Position numbers and translations under genes: made by a program. Positions 29,518 through 38,332 of a stretch of 64,000 nucleotides of DNA are shown in pieces. Every line of letters starts with the position of its first letter. Within the stretch, counting starts at the first letter, position 1. Below the pieces are notes generated by a model that was given only the letters and a program-made list of their open reading frames with translations, did not search any database and was not told the origin of the DNA. This stretch comes from Candidatus Rokuibacteriota bacterium (lineage in GTDB: Bacteria; Methylomirabilota; Methylomirabilia; Rokubacteriales; CSP1-6): the NCBI GenBank assembly GCA_003220265.1, contig QHRW01000107.1:1-64000 (forward strand), written 5' to 3'.

Positions 29518-29546
29518 TTGACACCCCCGTCCTTTTGGCCTAGAGT
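29518..29546 (+). promoter_or_regulatory. Sigma-70 promoter of rplM-rpsI
   Basis: Perfect TTGACA at 29518-29523, 17-bp spacer, TAGAGT at 29541-29546: the best housekeeping promoter seen in the window. It leaves a leader of about 60 bases before rplM. The gap follows coaA by 13 bases. Confidence 0.75.
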
Positions 29547-29614
29547 AGTGCGTTGCAAATTTCTCATCCGCCACGCCCACTTACGGTGCGCGCGAGCTTG
29601 AAGACGGAGACGTG

Positions 29615-30061
29615 ATGGCGACGCCGGTGCCGAAGGAGAGCGAGATCGAGCGCAAGTGGTTCCTCGTGGATGCCGACGGGCAGGTGCTCGGGCGTCTGGC
29701 GACCCGCGTGGCGACGATCCTCAGGGGCAAGCACAAGAGCACGTTCACGCCGCACCTCGACGTCGGCGATCACGTGGTCGTCATCAACGCCGAGAAGATC
29801 GACGTGACCGGCCGCAAGCGGACCGACAAGATGTATCGCTGGCACTCCGGCTACATCGGCGGGCTGCGCGAGGTCTCCTTCGAGAAGATGCTCAGGAGCC
29901 ATCCCGAGCGCGTGATCGAGTGGGCCGTGCAGGGCATGCTGCCCAAGAACCGGCTGGGACGGGCGATGGCGAAGAAGCTCAAGGTCTACCGGGGCAAGGC
30001 TCATCCGCACGAGGCCCAGCAGCCTCAGGCGCTGGCCCTGGCGCGCGGGGAGGGACGATAG
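29615..30061 (+). CDS. rplM: 50S ribosomal protein L13
   Basis: A 148-residue L13 with the family core [30 protein letters not shown] and the C-terminal [12 protein letters not shown] followed by [13 protein letters not shown]. It is an early-assembly protein of the large subunit. I use the ATG at 29615 rather than the adjacent GTG at 29612 because a GGAGA site lies about 5 bases before it. rpsI follows directly. Confidence 0.95.
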   Translation: MATPVPKESEIERKWFLVDADGQVLGRLATRVATILRGKHKSTFTPHLDVGDHVVVINAEKIDVTGRKRTDKMYRWHSGYIGGLREVSFEKMLRSHPERVIEWAVQGMLPKNRLGRAMAKKLKVYRGKAHPHEAQQPQALALARGEGR

Positions 30062-30460
30062 ATGGCGGCCGTGCTCGACAGGTTCTACGGCACCGGGCGG
30101 CGCAAGACGTCGGTGGCGCGCGTGTGGATTCGCCCGGGCTCGGGCCGGGTGAGCATCAACAAGCGCGGGTTCGAGGATTACTTCCCGCGCGAGACGCTAC
30201 GCATGATCATCGCGCAGCCGTTCGAGGTGACGAACACCGTCAGCCAGTTCGACGTCGTGTGCACCGTCGCCGGCGGCGGCCCCACCGGGCAGGCGGGCGC
30301 CGTGCGCCACGGCCTGGCCCGCGCGCTGGCGCGCTTCGACGACAAGCTGCGGTCGCCCCTCAAGAAGGCGGGGCTGCTCACGCGCGACCCGCGCATGCGC
30401 GAGCGCAAGAAGTACGGTCAGCCCGGCGCGCGGCAGAAGTTCCAGTACTCCAAGCGCTGA
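30062..30460 (+). CDS. rpsI: 30S ribosomal protein S9
   Basis: A 132-residue S9: N-terminal [14 protein letters not shown], central [19 protein letters not shown], and the basic tail ending in KFQYSKR that contacts tRNA in the P site. It starts one base after the rplM stop, as in most bacteria. argC follows after 2 bases, so ribosomal and arginine genes share a transcript here. Confidence 0.96.
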   Translation: MAAVLDRFYGTGRRKTSVARVWIRPGSGRVSINKRGFEDYFPRETLRMIIAQPFEVTNTVSQFDVVCTVAGGGPTGQAGAVRHGLARALARFDDKLRSPLKKAGLLTRDPRMRERKKYGQPGARQKFQYSKR

Positions 30461-30462
30461 GC

Positions 30463-31530
30463 GTGGTGGCTGCCTCGGATCGGATTCGCGTGGCCGTCGC
30501 CGGCGCCAGCGGGTACATGGGCGCCGAGCTGTTGCGGCTGCTGCTCGTCCACCCGCGCGTCACCCTCACGGGCGTGACCTCCGAGCGGCTGGCCGGCGAG
30601 CCGCTCGGCCGCGTCTATCCGCACCTGCGCGGCCTCACCGAGCTGACCTTGCACGACCTCGACGCCACGTGGCTGGCCCAGGTCGCCGACGTCGTGTTCC
30701 TCGCGCTGCCGCACATGGAGTCGCAGCGCGCGGTGCCGGTGCTGCGCGCGGCCGGTCGCAAGGTGATCGACCTCTCGGCGGACTACCGGCTACGCGACGC
30801 CCAGGACTACGTCACCTGGTACAAGGCGCCGCACATCGACCCGGCCGGCCTGGGCGAAGCGGTCTACGGCCTGCCCGAGCTGCACCGCAAGGCGATCGCC
30901 GGCTCCGCGCTCATCGCCTCCCCGGGCTGCTACGCGGCCGGCACGATCCTGGCGACCGCGCCGCTGGTGAAGAACGGCCTGGCGCGCCTCGATAGCATCG
31001 TGGTCGACGGTAAGTCGGGCGTCACCGGCGCGGGCGCGCAGGGCCGCAAGGTCGATCCGATGTACCTCTATACCGAGGCCAACGAGAACGTGCAGGCGTA
31101 CGCGCTGGCCTCGCATCGCCACACGGCCGAGATGGATCAGGAGCTGTCCGCTCTCGCAGGGAGCCCGGTGAAGGTGACCTTCACGCCGCACCTGGTCCCG
31201 CTCAATCGCGGGCTCTTCACGACGGCCTCGGTGCCGCTGGCCACGACGCTGACCACCGCGGATCTCAGTCGCGTGTACCGCGAGTTCTACGCGGGCGAGC
31301 CGTTCGTGCGCGTGGGCGGCGAGGCCGAGCGCCCGGCCACGCGCCACGTCGTCGGCTCCAATTACTGCGACGTGGCGGTGGTGGCCGATCCGCGCACCGG
31401 CCGCGCCGTCTGCGTGTCGGCGATCGACAACCTCGGCAAGGGCGGCTCGGCCAACGGCGTGCAGTGCCTCAACATCCTGTTCGGGTGGCACGAGCGCACG
31501 GGGCTCGACGCCGCGCCGGTGTACCCCTGA
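30463..31530 (+). CDS. argC: N-acetyl-gamma-glutamyl-phosphate reductase
   Basis: A 355-residue type 1 ArgC catalysing the third step of arginine synthesis with NADPH. The Rossmann motif is AVAGASGYMGAELLRLL, the active-site cysteine is in ASPGCYAAG, and the base histidine region is ASHRHTAEM. Two tandem GTG codons (30463, 30466) can start it; I take the first. argJ follows 5 bases after the stop. Confidence 0.94.
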   Translation: MVAASDRIRVAVAGASGYMGAELLRLLLVHPRVTLTGVTSERLAGEPLGRVYPHLRGLTELTLHDLDATWLAQVADVVFLALPHMESQRAVPVLRAAGRKVIDLSADYRLRDAQDYVTWYKAPHIDPAGLGEAVYGLPELHRKAIAGSALIASPGCYAAGTILATAPLVKNGLARLDSIVVDGKSGVTGAGAQGRKVDPMYLYTEANENVQAYALASHRHTAEMDQELSALAGSPVKVTFTPHLVPLNRGLFTTASVPLATTLTTADLSRVYREFYAGEPFVRVGGEAERPATRHVVGSNYCDVAVVADPRTGRAVCVSAIDNLGKGGSANGVQCLNILFGWHERTGLDAAPVYP

Positions 31531-31535
31531 GTCGA

Positions 31536-32750
31536 ATGGCCGAGATCGAGTGGCTCGAGGGCGGCATCACCGCCGTCCCGGGCTTCCTGGCCGGCGGCGT
31601 CGCGGCCGGCATCAAGCCCTCCGGCAAGAAGGACATGGCGCTCATCCACTCGCCGACGCCCGCCCGCTCGGCGGCGGTCTTCACCAGCAACCAGGTCAAG
31701 GGCGCGCCGGTGCTCGTCTCCATGGAGCACGCGCGCACGGGCGCCGCCCAGGCCATCCTGGCCTCCAGCGGCTGCGCCAACGTCTGCACGGGCGAGCGCG
31801 GCGTGAAGGACGCCCGCGAGATGACGCGCACGGCGGCCGAGCTGCTGCGCATCCCGCCCGCGCACGTGCTGATCGCCGCCACCGGCGTCATCGGCGTGCC
31901 GCTGCCGATGGACAAGATCCGCGCGGCGCTGCCCAAGCTGGTGAAGTCCCTCTCGCCGCAGGGCGGGCGCGCGGCGGCCGAGGCCATCATGACGACGGAC
32001 ACGCGGCCCAAGGAGGCGGCGCTCCGCGTCGAGGTCAACGGGCGCGTGGTCACGCTGGGCGGTATCGCCAAGGGCGTGGCCATGCTGGAGCCGCACCTGG
32101 CCACGATGTTCTGCTTCGTGGCCACCGACGCCGCGGTGGGGCGCGGGGCGCTCACCGGCGTGCTGCGGCGCGCGGTGGATCGCTCGTTCAACCGCGTCAC
32201 GGTCGACTCGGACACCTCCACCAGCGACACCGTGGCCGTGCTGGCCAATGGGCTCGCGGAGAACCGGCCCATCGAGAGCGGCGGCGCCGGGCTGCGCCAG
32301 TTCACGGCCGGCATGGAGGCGCTGATGGTCAAGCTCGCCCGCATGCTCGTCGCCGACGGCGAGGGCACCACCAAGCTGGTGATGATCACCGTGCGCGGGG
32401 CGGCCAGCCGCCGCGACGCCCTGCTGGCGGCCCGCAGCGTGGCGAACTCCCCGCTCCTCAAGTGCGCGCTCAATGGGGCCGATCCCAACTGGGGCCGCAT
32501 CATGATGGCGCTGGGCAAGTCGGCGGCGCGGGTGGACCAGGACAAGGTGGCGATCGCCTTCGGGGAGGAGCCCCTGGTCGAGGGTGGCGTGCTCAGAGAA
32601 GGCGTGCGCCTGGAGCGCATCCGGGAGATCATGGGTGGACAGGAGTACGAGCTCACGATCGATCTCGGGTTGGGCCGCGGCGAGGACCGGGTCTGGACCA
32701 GTGATCTCAGCGAAGAGTACGTGCGGCTCAACGGCAAGTACACGACGTAG
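31536..32750 (+). CDS. argJ: Bifunctional glutamate N-acetyltransferase / ornithine acetyltransferase
   Basis: A 404-residue ArgJ precursor of the Ntn-hydrolase-like OAT fold. It cleaves itself before the nucleophile threonine in the LATM segment (EPHLATMFCF), making alpha and beta chains. It recycles acetyl from N-acetylornithine to glutamate. GGITAVPGF at the start and the C-terminal LNGKYTT are family landmarks. Whether it also uses acetyl-CoA (bifunctional) is not shown by sequence. Together with argC it forms an acetyl-cycle pair within a ribosomal-protein cluster. Confidence 0.94.
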   Translation: MAEIEWLEGGITAVPGFLAGGVAAGIKPSGKKDMALIHSPTPARSAAVFTSNQVKGAPVLVSMEHARTGAAQAILASSGCANVCTGERGVKDAREMTRTAAELLRIPPAHVLIAATGVIGVPLPMDKIRAALPKLVKSLSPQGGRAAAEAIMTTDTRPKEAALRVEVNGRVVTLGGIAKGVAMLEPHLATMFCFVATDAAVGRGALTGVLRRAVDRSFNRVTVDSDTSTSDTVAVLANGLAENRPIESGGAGLRQFTAGMEALMVKLARMLVADGEGTTKLVMITVRGAASRRDALLAARSVANSPLLKCALNGADPNWGRIMMALGKSAARVDQDKVAIAFGEEPLVEGGVLREGVRLERIREIMGGQEYELTIDLGLGRGEDRVWTSDLSEEYVRLNGKYTT

Positions 32751-32764
32751 CTCACATCACACAC

Positions 32765-32808
32765 GCCGCGCACTTTCGGTGGGAATGCCCGGCATTCCTC
32801 AGCGCGGC
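32765..32808 (+). promoter_or_regulatory. Structured leader of rpsB-tsf
   Basis: An outer stem GCCGCGC (32765-32771) with GCGCGGC (32802-32808) encloses a palindromic hairpin GGAATGCC/GGCATTCC (32782-32798). The structure ends 13 bases before the AGGAGG of rpsB. Such leaders often serve ribosomal-protein S2 autoregulation. Whether this one is related to known S2 leaders is not known. Confidence 0.45.
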
Positions 32809-32831
32809 GGAGGCAAACCGAAGGAGGATGC

Positions 32832-33596
32832 ATGGCTGCACTGACGATGAAGGAGTTGCTCGAGGCCGGAGTGCACTTCGGCCACCAGACGAAGCGATGG
32901 AACCCGAAGATGCAGAAGTACATCTTCGGCGAGCGCAACGGGATCTACATCATCGACCTCCAGAAGACCCTCAAGAAGTTCCGCGAAGCGTACGGATTCG
33001 TTCGCGACCTGGCCGCCGGCGGCGGCACGGTGCTGTTCATCGGCACCAAGAAACAGGCCCAGGAGACGGTCTTCGAGGAGGCCAGCCGCTGCGCGATGTT
33101 CTACGTGAACCAGCGCTGGCTCGGCGGCACGCTCACGAACTTCGCGACGATCCGCAAGTCCATCGGGCGGCTCAAGAAGCTCGAGGAGATGAAGGAGACG
33201 GGCGAGTTCGAGCGCGTGCCCAAGAAGGAGGCCCTCGAGCTCGACCGCGAGCGCGAGAAGCTGGAGAAAGCGCTGATCGGAATCAAGGTGATGGACTCGC
33301 TGCCGTCGGCGGTGTTCATCATCGATCCGCGCAAGGAGAAGATCGCGGTGGCCGAGGCCCAGCGCCTGGGCATCCCGATCGTCGCCATCGTGGACACCAA
33401 CTGCGATCCGAGCGGGATCGACTACCCGATCCCTGGCAACGACGACGCCATCCGCGCCGTGCGGCTGATCACCTCGCGGATGGCCGACGCCATCCTGGAG
33501 GGCCGCGGCACGCTGGCCAAGGACGAGAGCGAGGGCGCCGAGACCGAGGCCGTCGAGACCGAGATGGCAGCGGTGGCCGAGACGGAGGCGTCCTGA
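32832..33596 (+). CDS. rpsB: 30S ribosomal protein S2
   Basis: A 254-residue S2. The start [30 protein letters not shown] and [10 protein letters not shown] are characteristic; NEIG-like variation is absent. The C-terminal 25 residues are an acidic tail ([18 protein letters not shown]), a common but variable feature. The ATG follows AGGAGG by about 5 bases. The tsf ATG overlaps its stop (TGATG). Confidence 0.96.
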   Translation: MAALTMKELLEAGVHFGHQTKRWNPKMQKYIFGERNGIYIIDLQKTLKKFREAYGFVRDLAAGGGTVLFIGTKKQAQETVFEEASRCAMFYVNQRWLGGTLTNFATIRKSIGRLKKLEEMKETGEFERVPKKEALELDREREKLEKALIGIKVMDSLPSAVFIIDPRKEKIAVAEAQRLGIPIVAIVDTNCDPSGIDYPIPGNDDAIRAVRLITSRMADAILEGRGTLAKDESEGAETEAVETEMAAVAETEAS

Positions 33597-34201
33597 TGGC
33601 GGCCGATGCCAAGACCGTGATGGAGCTGCGCGAGCGCACGGGCGCGGGCGTGATGGACTGCAAGGCCGCCCTGCAGGCCTCCAACGGCAACCTCGACGAG
33701 GCCGTCGAGTTCCTGCGCAAAAAAGGGCTCGCAGACGCCAAGAAGCGTGCTGGGCGCGAGGCCAAGGACGGCGTGGTCCACGCCTACATCCACCCGGGCT
33801 CGCGCCTGGGCGTGCTGATCGAGGTCAACTGCGAGACGGACTTCGTGGCCAAGACCGACGCGTTCCAGGAGCTCGTCAAGGACCTCGCCATGCAGGTGGC
33901 GGCCGCCAACCCGGCCTACGTCGCCCGCGAGGACGTGCCGGGCGAGGTGCTCGAGAAGGAGCGCGAGATCTACCGCTCGCAGATGGCCGACCAGAAGAAG
34001 CCGCCCCAGGTCATCGACAAGATCGTCGAGGGCAAGCTCGAGAAGTACTTCAGCGAGCAGTGCCTGCTGGAGCAGCCCTTCATCAAGGACGCCTCCGGCA
34101 AGACGAGGATCAAGGACCTCGTGGACAAGGTGAACGCGGCCACCAAGGAGAAGGTCGGCGTCCGGCGGTTCGCCCGCTTCCAGGTCGGCGGAGGCAGCTA
34201 A
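33596..34201 (+). CDS. tsf: Elongation factor Ts
   Basis: A 201-residue EF-Ts, the short form (E. coli has 283) with a single core subdomain. It exchanges GDP for GTP on EF-Tu. The N-terminal UBA-like domain has [19 protein letters not shown], and the core has the EF-Tu contact [13 protein letters not shown]. The C-terminal [13 protein letters not shown] matches the family. It is translationally coupled to rpsB. Confidence 0.95.
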   Translation: MAADAKTVMELRERTGAGVMDCKAALQASNGNLDEAVEFLRKKGLADAKKRAGREAKDGVVHAYIHPGSRLGVLIEVNCETDFVAKTDAFQELVKDLAMQVAAANPAYVAREDVPGEVLEKEREIYRSQMADQKKPPQVIDKIVEGKLEKYFSEQCLLEQPFIKDASGKTRIKDLVDKVNAATKEKVGVRRFARFQVGGGS

Positions 34202-34203
34202 CC

Positions 34204-34941
34204 GTGGCGGCGGATGCCGCGAGCCCGCCGGCCTACCGCCGCATAGTCCTGAAGCTCTCGGGGGAGGCGCTCGCCGGGAGCCAGGGCTACGGCGTCGATC
34301 CCGCTGTCCTCGTGCGGATCGGCGCCGAGGTGCGCGAGGTCATCGACCTCGGCGTGCAGGTGGCCATCGTCATCGGCGGTGGCAACATCTTCCGGGGCCT
34401 GGCGGCCAGCGCGGGCGGCATGGACCGCTCCACCGCGGACTACATGGGCATGCTGGCCACGGTCATCAACGCCCTCGCCCTGCAGGACGCGCTGGAGAAG
34501 GCCGGCTGCCAGACGCGCGTGCTGTCCGCGATCGAGATGCGGGCGGTGGCCGAGCCGTACATCCGCCGGCGCGCCATCCGGCACCTGGAGAAGGGCCGCG
34601 TCGTCATCTTCGCGGCCGGCACCGGCAACCCGTTCTTCACGACCGACACCGCCGGCGCGCTGCGCGCCGTGGAGATCGGCGCCGACGCCATCATGAAGGC
34701 CACCAAGGTCGACGGCATCTACTCGGCCGATCCCGCGCGCGACAAGAACGCCGAGCGGCTGCCCAAGGTGACCTACATCGAAGTCCTCAACCGCCGGCTC
34801 GAGGTGATGGACACCACCGCGATCTCGCTCTGCATGGACAACAAGCTGCCGATCGTCGTCTTCGACCTCAACCGCTCCGGCAACATCAAGCGCATCGTGT
34901 GCGGCGAGCCGGTGGGCTCGGTGGTCACGGCATCGGTCTAG
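34204..34941 (+). CDS. pyrH: UMP kinase
   Basis: A 245-residue hexameric bacterial UMP kinase of the amino-acid kinase fold, making UDP. Landmarks are [13 protein letters not shown], the glycine loop [21 protein letters not shown] and the uridine-binding [16 protein letters not shown]. The start is GTG two bases after the tsf stop. Its position between tsf and frr is the common bacterial order. Confidence 0.96.
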   Translation: MAADAASPPAYRRIVLKLSGEALAGSQGYGVDPAVLVRIGAEVREVIDLGVQVAIVIGGGNIFRGLAASAGGMDRSTADYMGMLATVINALALQDALEKAGCQTRVLSAIEMRAVAEPYIRRRAIRHLEKGRVVIFAAGTGNPFFTTDTAGALRAVEIGADAIMKATKVDGIYSADPARDKNAERLPKVTYIEVLNRRLEVMDTTAISLCMDNKLPIVVFDLNRSGNIKRIVCGEPVGSVVTASV

Positions 34942-34955
34942 AAAGGAGCCCTGTC

Positions 34956-35510
34956 ATGCAGGACGTGCTGAAGGATGTGGACGCGCGCATGAACGCGGCG
35001 CTCGACGCGTTGAGCCGGGAGTTCGCCTCGGTGCGCACGGGCCGGGCCTCGACGGCGCTCCTCGACACCCTCCGCGTGGACTACTACGGCACGCCCACGC
35101 CCGTGGCGCAGATGGCATCGGTCTCGACGCCGGACGCGCGCACGGTGGTGATCCAGCCCTGGGAGGCCGGACAGATCGGCGCCATCGAGAAGGCCATCCA
35201 GAAGTCCGACCTCGGCCTCACGCCGGTGAACGACGGCAAGCTCATCCGCCTGACCATGCCGACGCCCACCGAGGAGCGCCGCAAGCAGCTCGTGAAGACC
35301 GTGGCCAAGATGGCCGAGGACGCGCGCGTGGCCGTCCGCAACGTGCGGCGCGAGGCCAACGACAAGCTCAAGGCCGCCGCCAAGAAGCAGAAGGCCTCGG
35401 AGGACGAGGAGCGCCGCGCCCACGACCAGGTCCAGAAGACCACCGATCGCTTCGTGGCCAAGGTGGACGAGCTGCTGAAGAAGAAGGAACAGGAGATCCT
35501 CTCATTCTGA
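34956..35510 (+). CDS. frr: Ribosome recycling factor
   Basis: A 184-residue RRF, normal length (185). Together with EF-G it splits post-termination ribosomes. The three-helix bundle is recognisable from SREFASVRTGRAS, the LDTLRVDYYGTPTP insert and the long C-terminal helix. AAAGGAG lies 8 bases before the ATG, which fixes the start against an in-frame ATG upstream inside pyrH. Confidence 0.96.
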   Translation: MQDVLKDVDARMNAALDALSREFASVRTGRASTALLDTLRVDYYGTPTPVAQMASVSTPDARTVVIQPWEAGQIGAIEKAIQKSDLGLTPVNDGKLIRLTMPTPTEERRKQLVKTVAKMAEDARVAVRNVRREANDKLKAAAKKQKASEDEERRAHDQVQKTTDRFVAKVDELLKKKEQEILSF

Positions 35511-35569
35511 GACGCGCGGCGCCGGCGCCGCCCGCACTCGACGGGCTGGGCGAGCAGGAGCTGCTCGCG

Positions 35570-36280
35570 ATGGTCCGGGCGCAGCCGGTGCCGGCTCACG
35601 TGGCGGTCATCATGGACGGCAACGGCCGCTGGGCGACCGGCAAGGGCCTGCCGCGGGTGGCCGGTCATCGCGAGGGCGTCAAGGCGGCCCGCGCGATGGT
35701 GCGGGCGGCCGATGCCATCGGGCTCCGGTTCCTGACCCTGTACGCGTTCTCGACGGAGAACTGGAACCGGCCGGAGGACGAGGTCACCACGCTGATGCGG
35801 CTGCTGGAGGAGTCGATCTACCGCGAGCTGCCCGAGCTGATGTCTCGCAACGTGCGGCTGCGCGTGATCGGCCGCCCCACGGGCGTGCCGCTGCCGGTGC
35901 GCCGCGGCATCGACCACGTCGTGCACGAGACGCGCGCCAACACGGGCCTCACGCTGCTGATGGCCTTCAACTACGGCGGGCGCGACGAGCTGCTCGACGC
36001 GTTCCGGGCCCTGGCCCGTCGCGTGCGGGCCGGCGACCTCGAGCCGGAGCAGATCTCGGAGGCGCACGTCGGCGGCGCGCTCTACACGGACGGCATTCCG
36101 GACCCGGACCTGCTGATCCGGACCAGCGGCGAGATGCGAATCTCTAACTTCCTTTTGTGGCAGATCGCGTATACCGAGTTGTGGATGACGACGACGCTGT
36201 GGCCCGACTTCGGGCCCTCGGATCTCTACCGCGCCATCGCCGATTTCCAGCGGCGCACGCGACGGTTCGGTGGGGTGTGA
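35570..36280 (+). CDS. uppS: Undecaprenyl diphosphate synthase
   Basis: A 236-residue cis-prenyltransferase making the C55 carrier lipid for cell-wall synthesis. D16 in VIMDGNGRWA is the metal aspartate; LYAFSTENWNRP and the C-terminal RTSGEMRISNFLLWQIAYTE are diagnostic. The codons before the ATG (PALDGLGEQELLA) also look coding and run back to the frr stop, with no ATG, GTG or TTG; a longer form from CTG at about 35507 is possible. Confidence 0.94.
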   Translation: MVRAQPVPAHVAVIMDGNGRWATGKGLPRVAGHREGVKAARAMVRAADAIGLRFLTLYAFSTENWNRPEDEVTTLMRLLEESIYRELPELMSRNVRLRVIGRPTGVPLPVRRGIDHVVHETRANTGLTLLMAFNYGGRDELLDAFRALARRVRAGDLEPEQISEAHVGGALYTDGIPDPDLLIRTSGEMRISNFLLWQIAYTELWMTTTLWPDFGPSDLYRAIADFQRRTRRFGGV

Positions 36281-36353
36281 CGTGGGCCTCGCGGCAGTCG
36301 GGCGGACGGCGTCGTGGAGCGGTCGGGAGAAGCCGGTCGGGGTTTCTCCGGAC

Positions 36354-37160
36354 ATGATCCGGCGCCTGCTCAGTGCCCTCGTGCTGCTGCCGGTCTTCCT
36401 GCTGATCGTCATCAAGGCGCCCGCCGTCCTCTTCAATCTCGTCGTCGTACTCTTCAGCGCGCGGGCGCTGTGGGAGCTGACGCGGATGCTGGAGCAGGCG
36501 GGCCGTCCCGTGCAGCGCTGGCTCGCTGTGCTGGCCGGCGTGGCAGTGACGGCGTCCTTCGGCGCCTCGCGCACGCTCGATCCGCTGCTGCTGCCGGCGC
36601 TCGTGCTGACGCTCGCCGTCGGCGCCATCTTCGCGGCGCCCATCTTTCGCGGGACGCCGGCGATCGAGCCGGCCGCCAACACGCTGCTGGCCGTGGTGTA
36701 CGTGGGCTGGCTGCTCGGCTACGGCATCCTGCTCCACCACACGTCGCCTCGCGGCGACGAGCTCGTGCTCTTCGTGGTGGGCGTGACGTGGGTCGGCGAG
36801 ACGGCCGCCTACGTGGTGGGCTCCACGCTCGGCCGCCGCCCGCTGGTGCCGATCGTCAGTCCGAAGAAGACGATCGAGGGCGCCGTGGCCCAGGTCGTCG
36901 CCTCGGTGGCGACGGCCGCCGCGCTGGGCGCCTGGCTGCTGCCGTGGTGCGCGATGAGCGTGATGGTCGGCGCCGGCGCGCTGCTCGGCGTGGTGGGCCA
37001 GGTCGGCGACCTGGCGGAGTCGGTCATCAAGCGCACGGTGGGCCTCAAGGACACCGGCGCGCTGATCCCGGGTCACGGCGGCGTGCTGGACCGCATCGAC
37101 AGCCTGCTCTTCAACTTGCCCGCGTTCTATTACGTCTCTCGCCTGGCGGGGTGCGCATGA
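36354..37160 (+). CDS. cdsA: Phosphatidate cytidylyltransferase
   Basis: A 268-residue integral membrane CDP-diacylglycerol synthase with about eight hydrophobic segments. The C-terminal signature is SPKKTIEGA, then GDLAESVIKRTVGLKDTG and PGHGGVLDRIDSL. It supplies CDP-diacylglycerol for phospholipids. I chose the ATG at 36354, just before the first membrane helix; an ATG at 36270 would overlap uppS and add 28 hydrophilic residues. The dxr ATG overlaps the stop. Confidence 0.92.
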   Translation: MIRRLLSALVLLPVFLLIVIKAPAVLFNLVVVLFSARALWELTRMLEQAGRPVQRWLAVLAGVAVTASFGASRTLDPLLLPALVLTLAVGAIFAAPIFRGTPAIEPAANTLLAVVYVGWLLGYGILLHHTSPRGDELVLFVVGVTWVGETAAYVVGSTLGRRPLVPIVSPKKTIEGAVAQVVASVATAAALGAWLLPWCAMSVMVGAGALLGVVGQVGDLAESVIKRTVGLKDTGALIPGHGGVLDRIDSLLFNLPAFYYVSRLAGCA

Positions 37161-38332
37161 AGCGCGTGACGATTCTGGGGGCGACCGGGTCCATCGGCTT
37201 GCGCACGCTCGAGATCGTGTCGAGCTTTCCCGACGAGTTCGGCGTGGCCGGCCTCGCCGCACGCGGCTCGAACGTCGAGCTGGTGGCCGACCTCTGCCGC
37301 AAGTACAGCCCGCGCGCCGTCGCGCTGCTCGACGGCCGCGCCCGCGATCAGCTCGCGCGCCTGCTGCCCGCGCCGCGGCCCGAGCTGCTGGCCGGCGCCG
37401 ACGGCCTGGTGGCGCTCGCCCGTGACGTGGACGCCGACGTGGTCGTCTCGGCCCTCGTGGGCGGCGCCGGCCTGTTGCCGACGATGGCCGCCATCGAGGC
37501 CGGCCGCACGATGGCGCTCGCCAACAAGGAGACGCTGGTGATGGCGGGCAGCCTGATGACGGCCGCCGCCAAGCGCCGTCACGTGGCGCTGCTGCCCGTG
37601 GACTCCGAGCACAGCGCCGTCTTCCAGTGCCTGGTCGGCCACAACCGGGGCGACGTCCACCGCGTCCTGCTCACCGCCTCGGGCGGGCCCTTCCGCGAGT
37701 GGCCGCCGGAGAAGTTCGCGGGGATCACCGTGGAGGACGCGCTCAAGCACCCCACGTGGAAGATGGGCGCCAAGATCACGATCGACTCCGCCACGCTGAT
37801 GAACAAGGGCCTGGAGATCATCGAGGCCCGGTGGCTGTTCGACGTGGCGCCCGAGAAGGTGCAGGTCATCGTGCACCCGCAGTCGGTCGTGCACTCGATG
37901 GTGGAGTACATCGACGGCTCGGTGATCGCCCAGCTCGGCGTGCCGGACATGGGCATCCCGATCCTGTACGCGCTCACGTACCCCGAGCGGCGGCCGACGC
38001 CGGCCGCGCGCCTCGATCTCACGCGCACCGGTGCGCTGACGTTCTTCGAGCCCGACCCCGTGAAGTTCCCCTGCCTGCGCCTGGCCCGCGCCGCCCTCGA
38101 GCGGGGCGGGACAGCGCCGGTCGTCCTCAACGCCGCCAACGAAGTGGCGGTCGCCGCCTTCCTCGACCGCCGCCTTTCTTTCGTGGAGATTCCCGCGCTC
38201 ATCGAGCGCGCGCTCGACCACGTGCCGCACGCGGGTCTGACGTCCATCGAGCAGTGCGTGGGCGTCGATGCCGAGGCCCGCCGCCGCGTCCAGGAGTGGA
38301 TCGACACGCGCGCCGGAGGTGCCAAGCAGTGA
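37157..38332 (+). CDS. dxr: 1-deoxy-D-xylulose 5-phosphate reductoisomerase
   Basis: A 391-residue DXP reductoisomerase, second step of the MEP isoprenoid pathway (NADPH). The nucleotide motif GATGSIGLRTLE is at 8-19, ANKETLVMAG and PVDSEHSA mark the active site, and ASGGPFRE and NKGLEIIEA follow. It works with IspG at 40222 in the same pathway and supplies UppS at 35570. Start and stop both overlap neighbours. Confidence 0.96.
   Translation: MKRVTILGATGSIGLRTLEIVSSFPDEFGVAGLAARGSNVELVADLCRKYSPRAVALLDGRARDQLARLLPAPRPELLAGADGLVALARDVDADVVVSALVGGAGLLPTMAAIEAGRTMALANKETLVMAGSLMTAAAKRRHVALLPVDSEHSAVFQCLVGHNRGDVHRVLLTASGGPFREWPPEKFAGITVEDALKHPTWKMGAKITIDSATLMNKGLEIIEARWLFDVAPEKVQVIVHPQSVVHSMVEYIDGSVIAQLGVPDMGIPILYALTYPERRPTPAARLDLTRTGALTFFEPDPVKFPCLRLARAALERGGTAPVVLNAANEVAVAAFLDRRLSFVEIPALIERALDHVPHAGLTSIEQCVGVDAEARRRVQEWIDTRAGGAKQ

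Noticed and set aside
36270..36353. Earlier ATG for cdsA
   Set aside because: It gives 28 hydrophilic residues not typical of CdsA and overlaps uppS; the ATG at 36354 directly precedes the first membrane helix.
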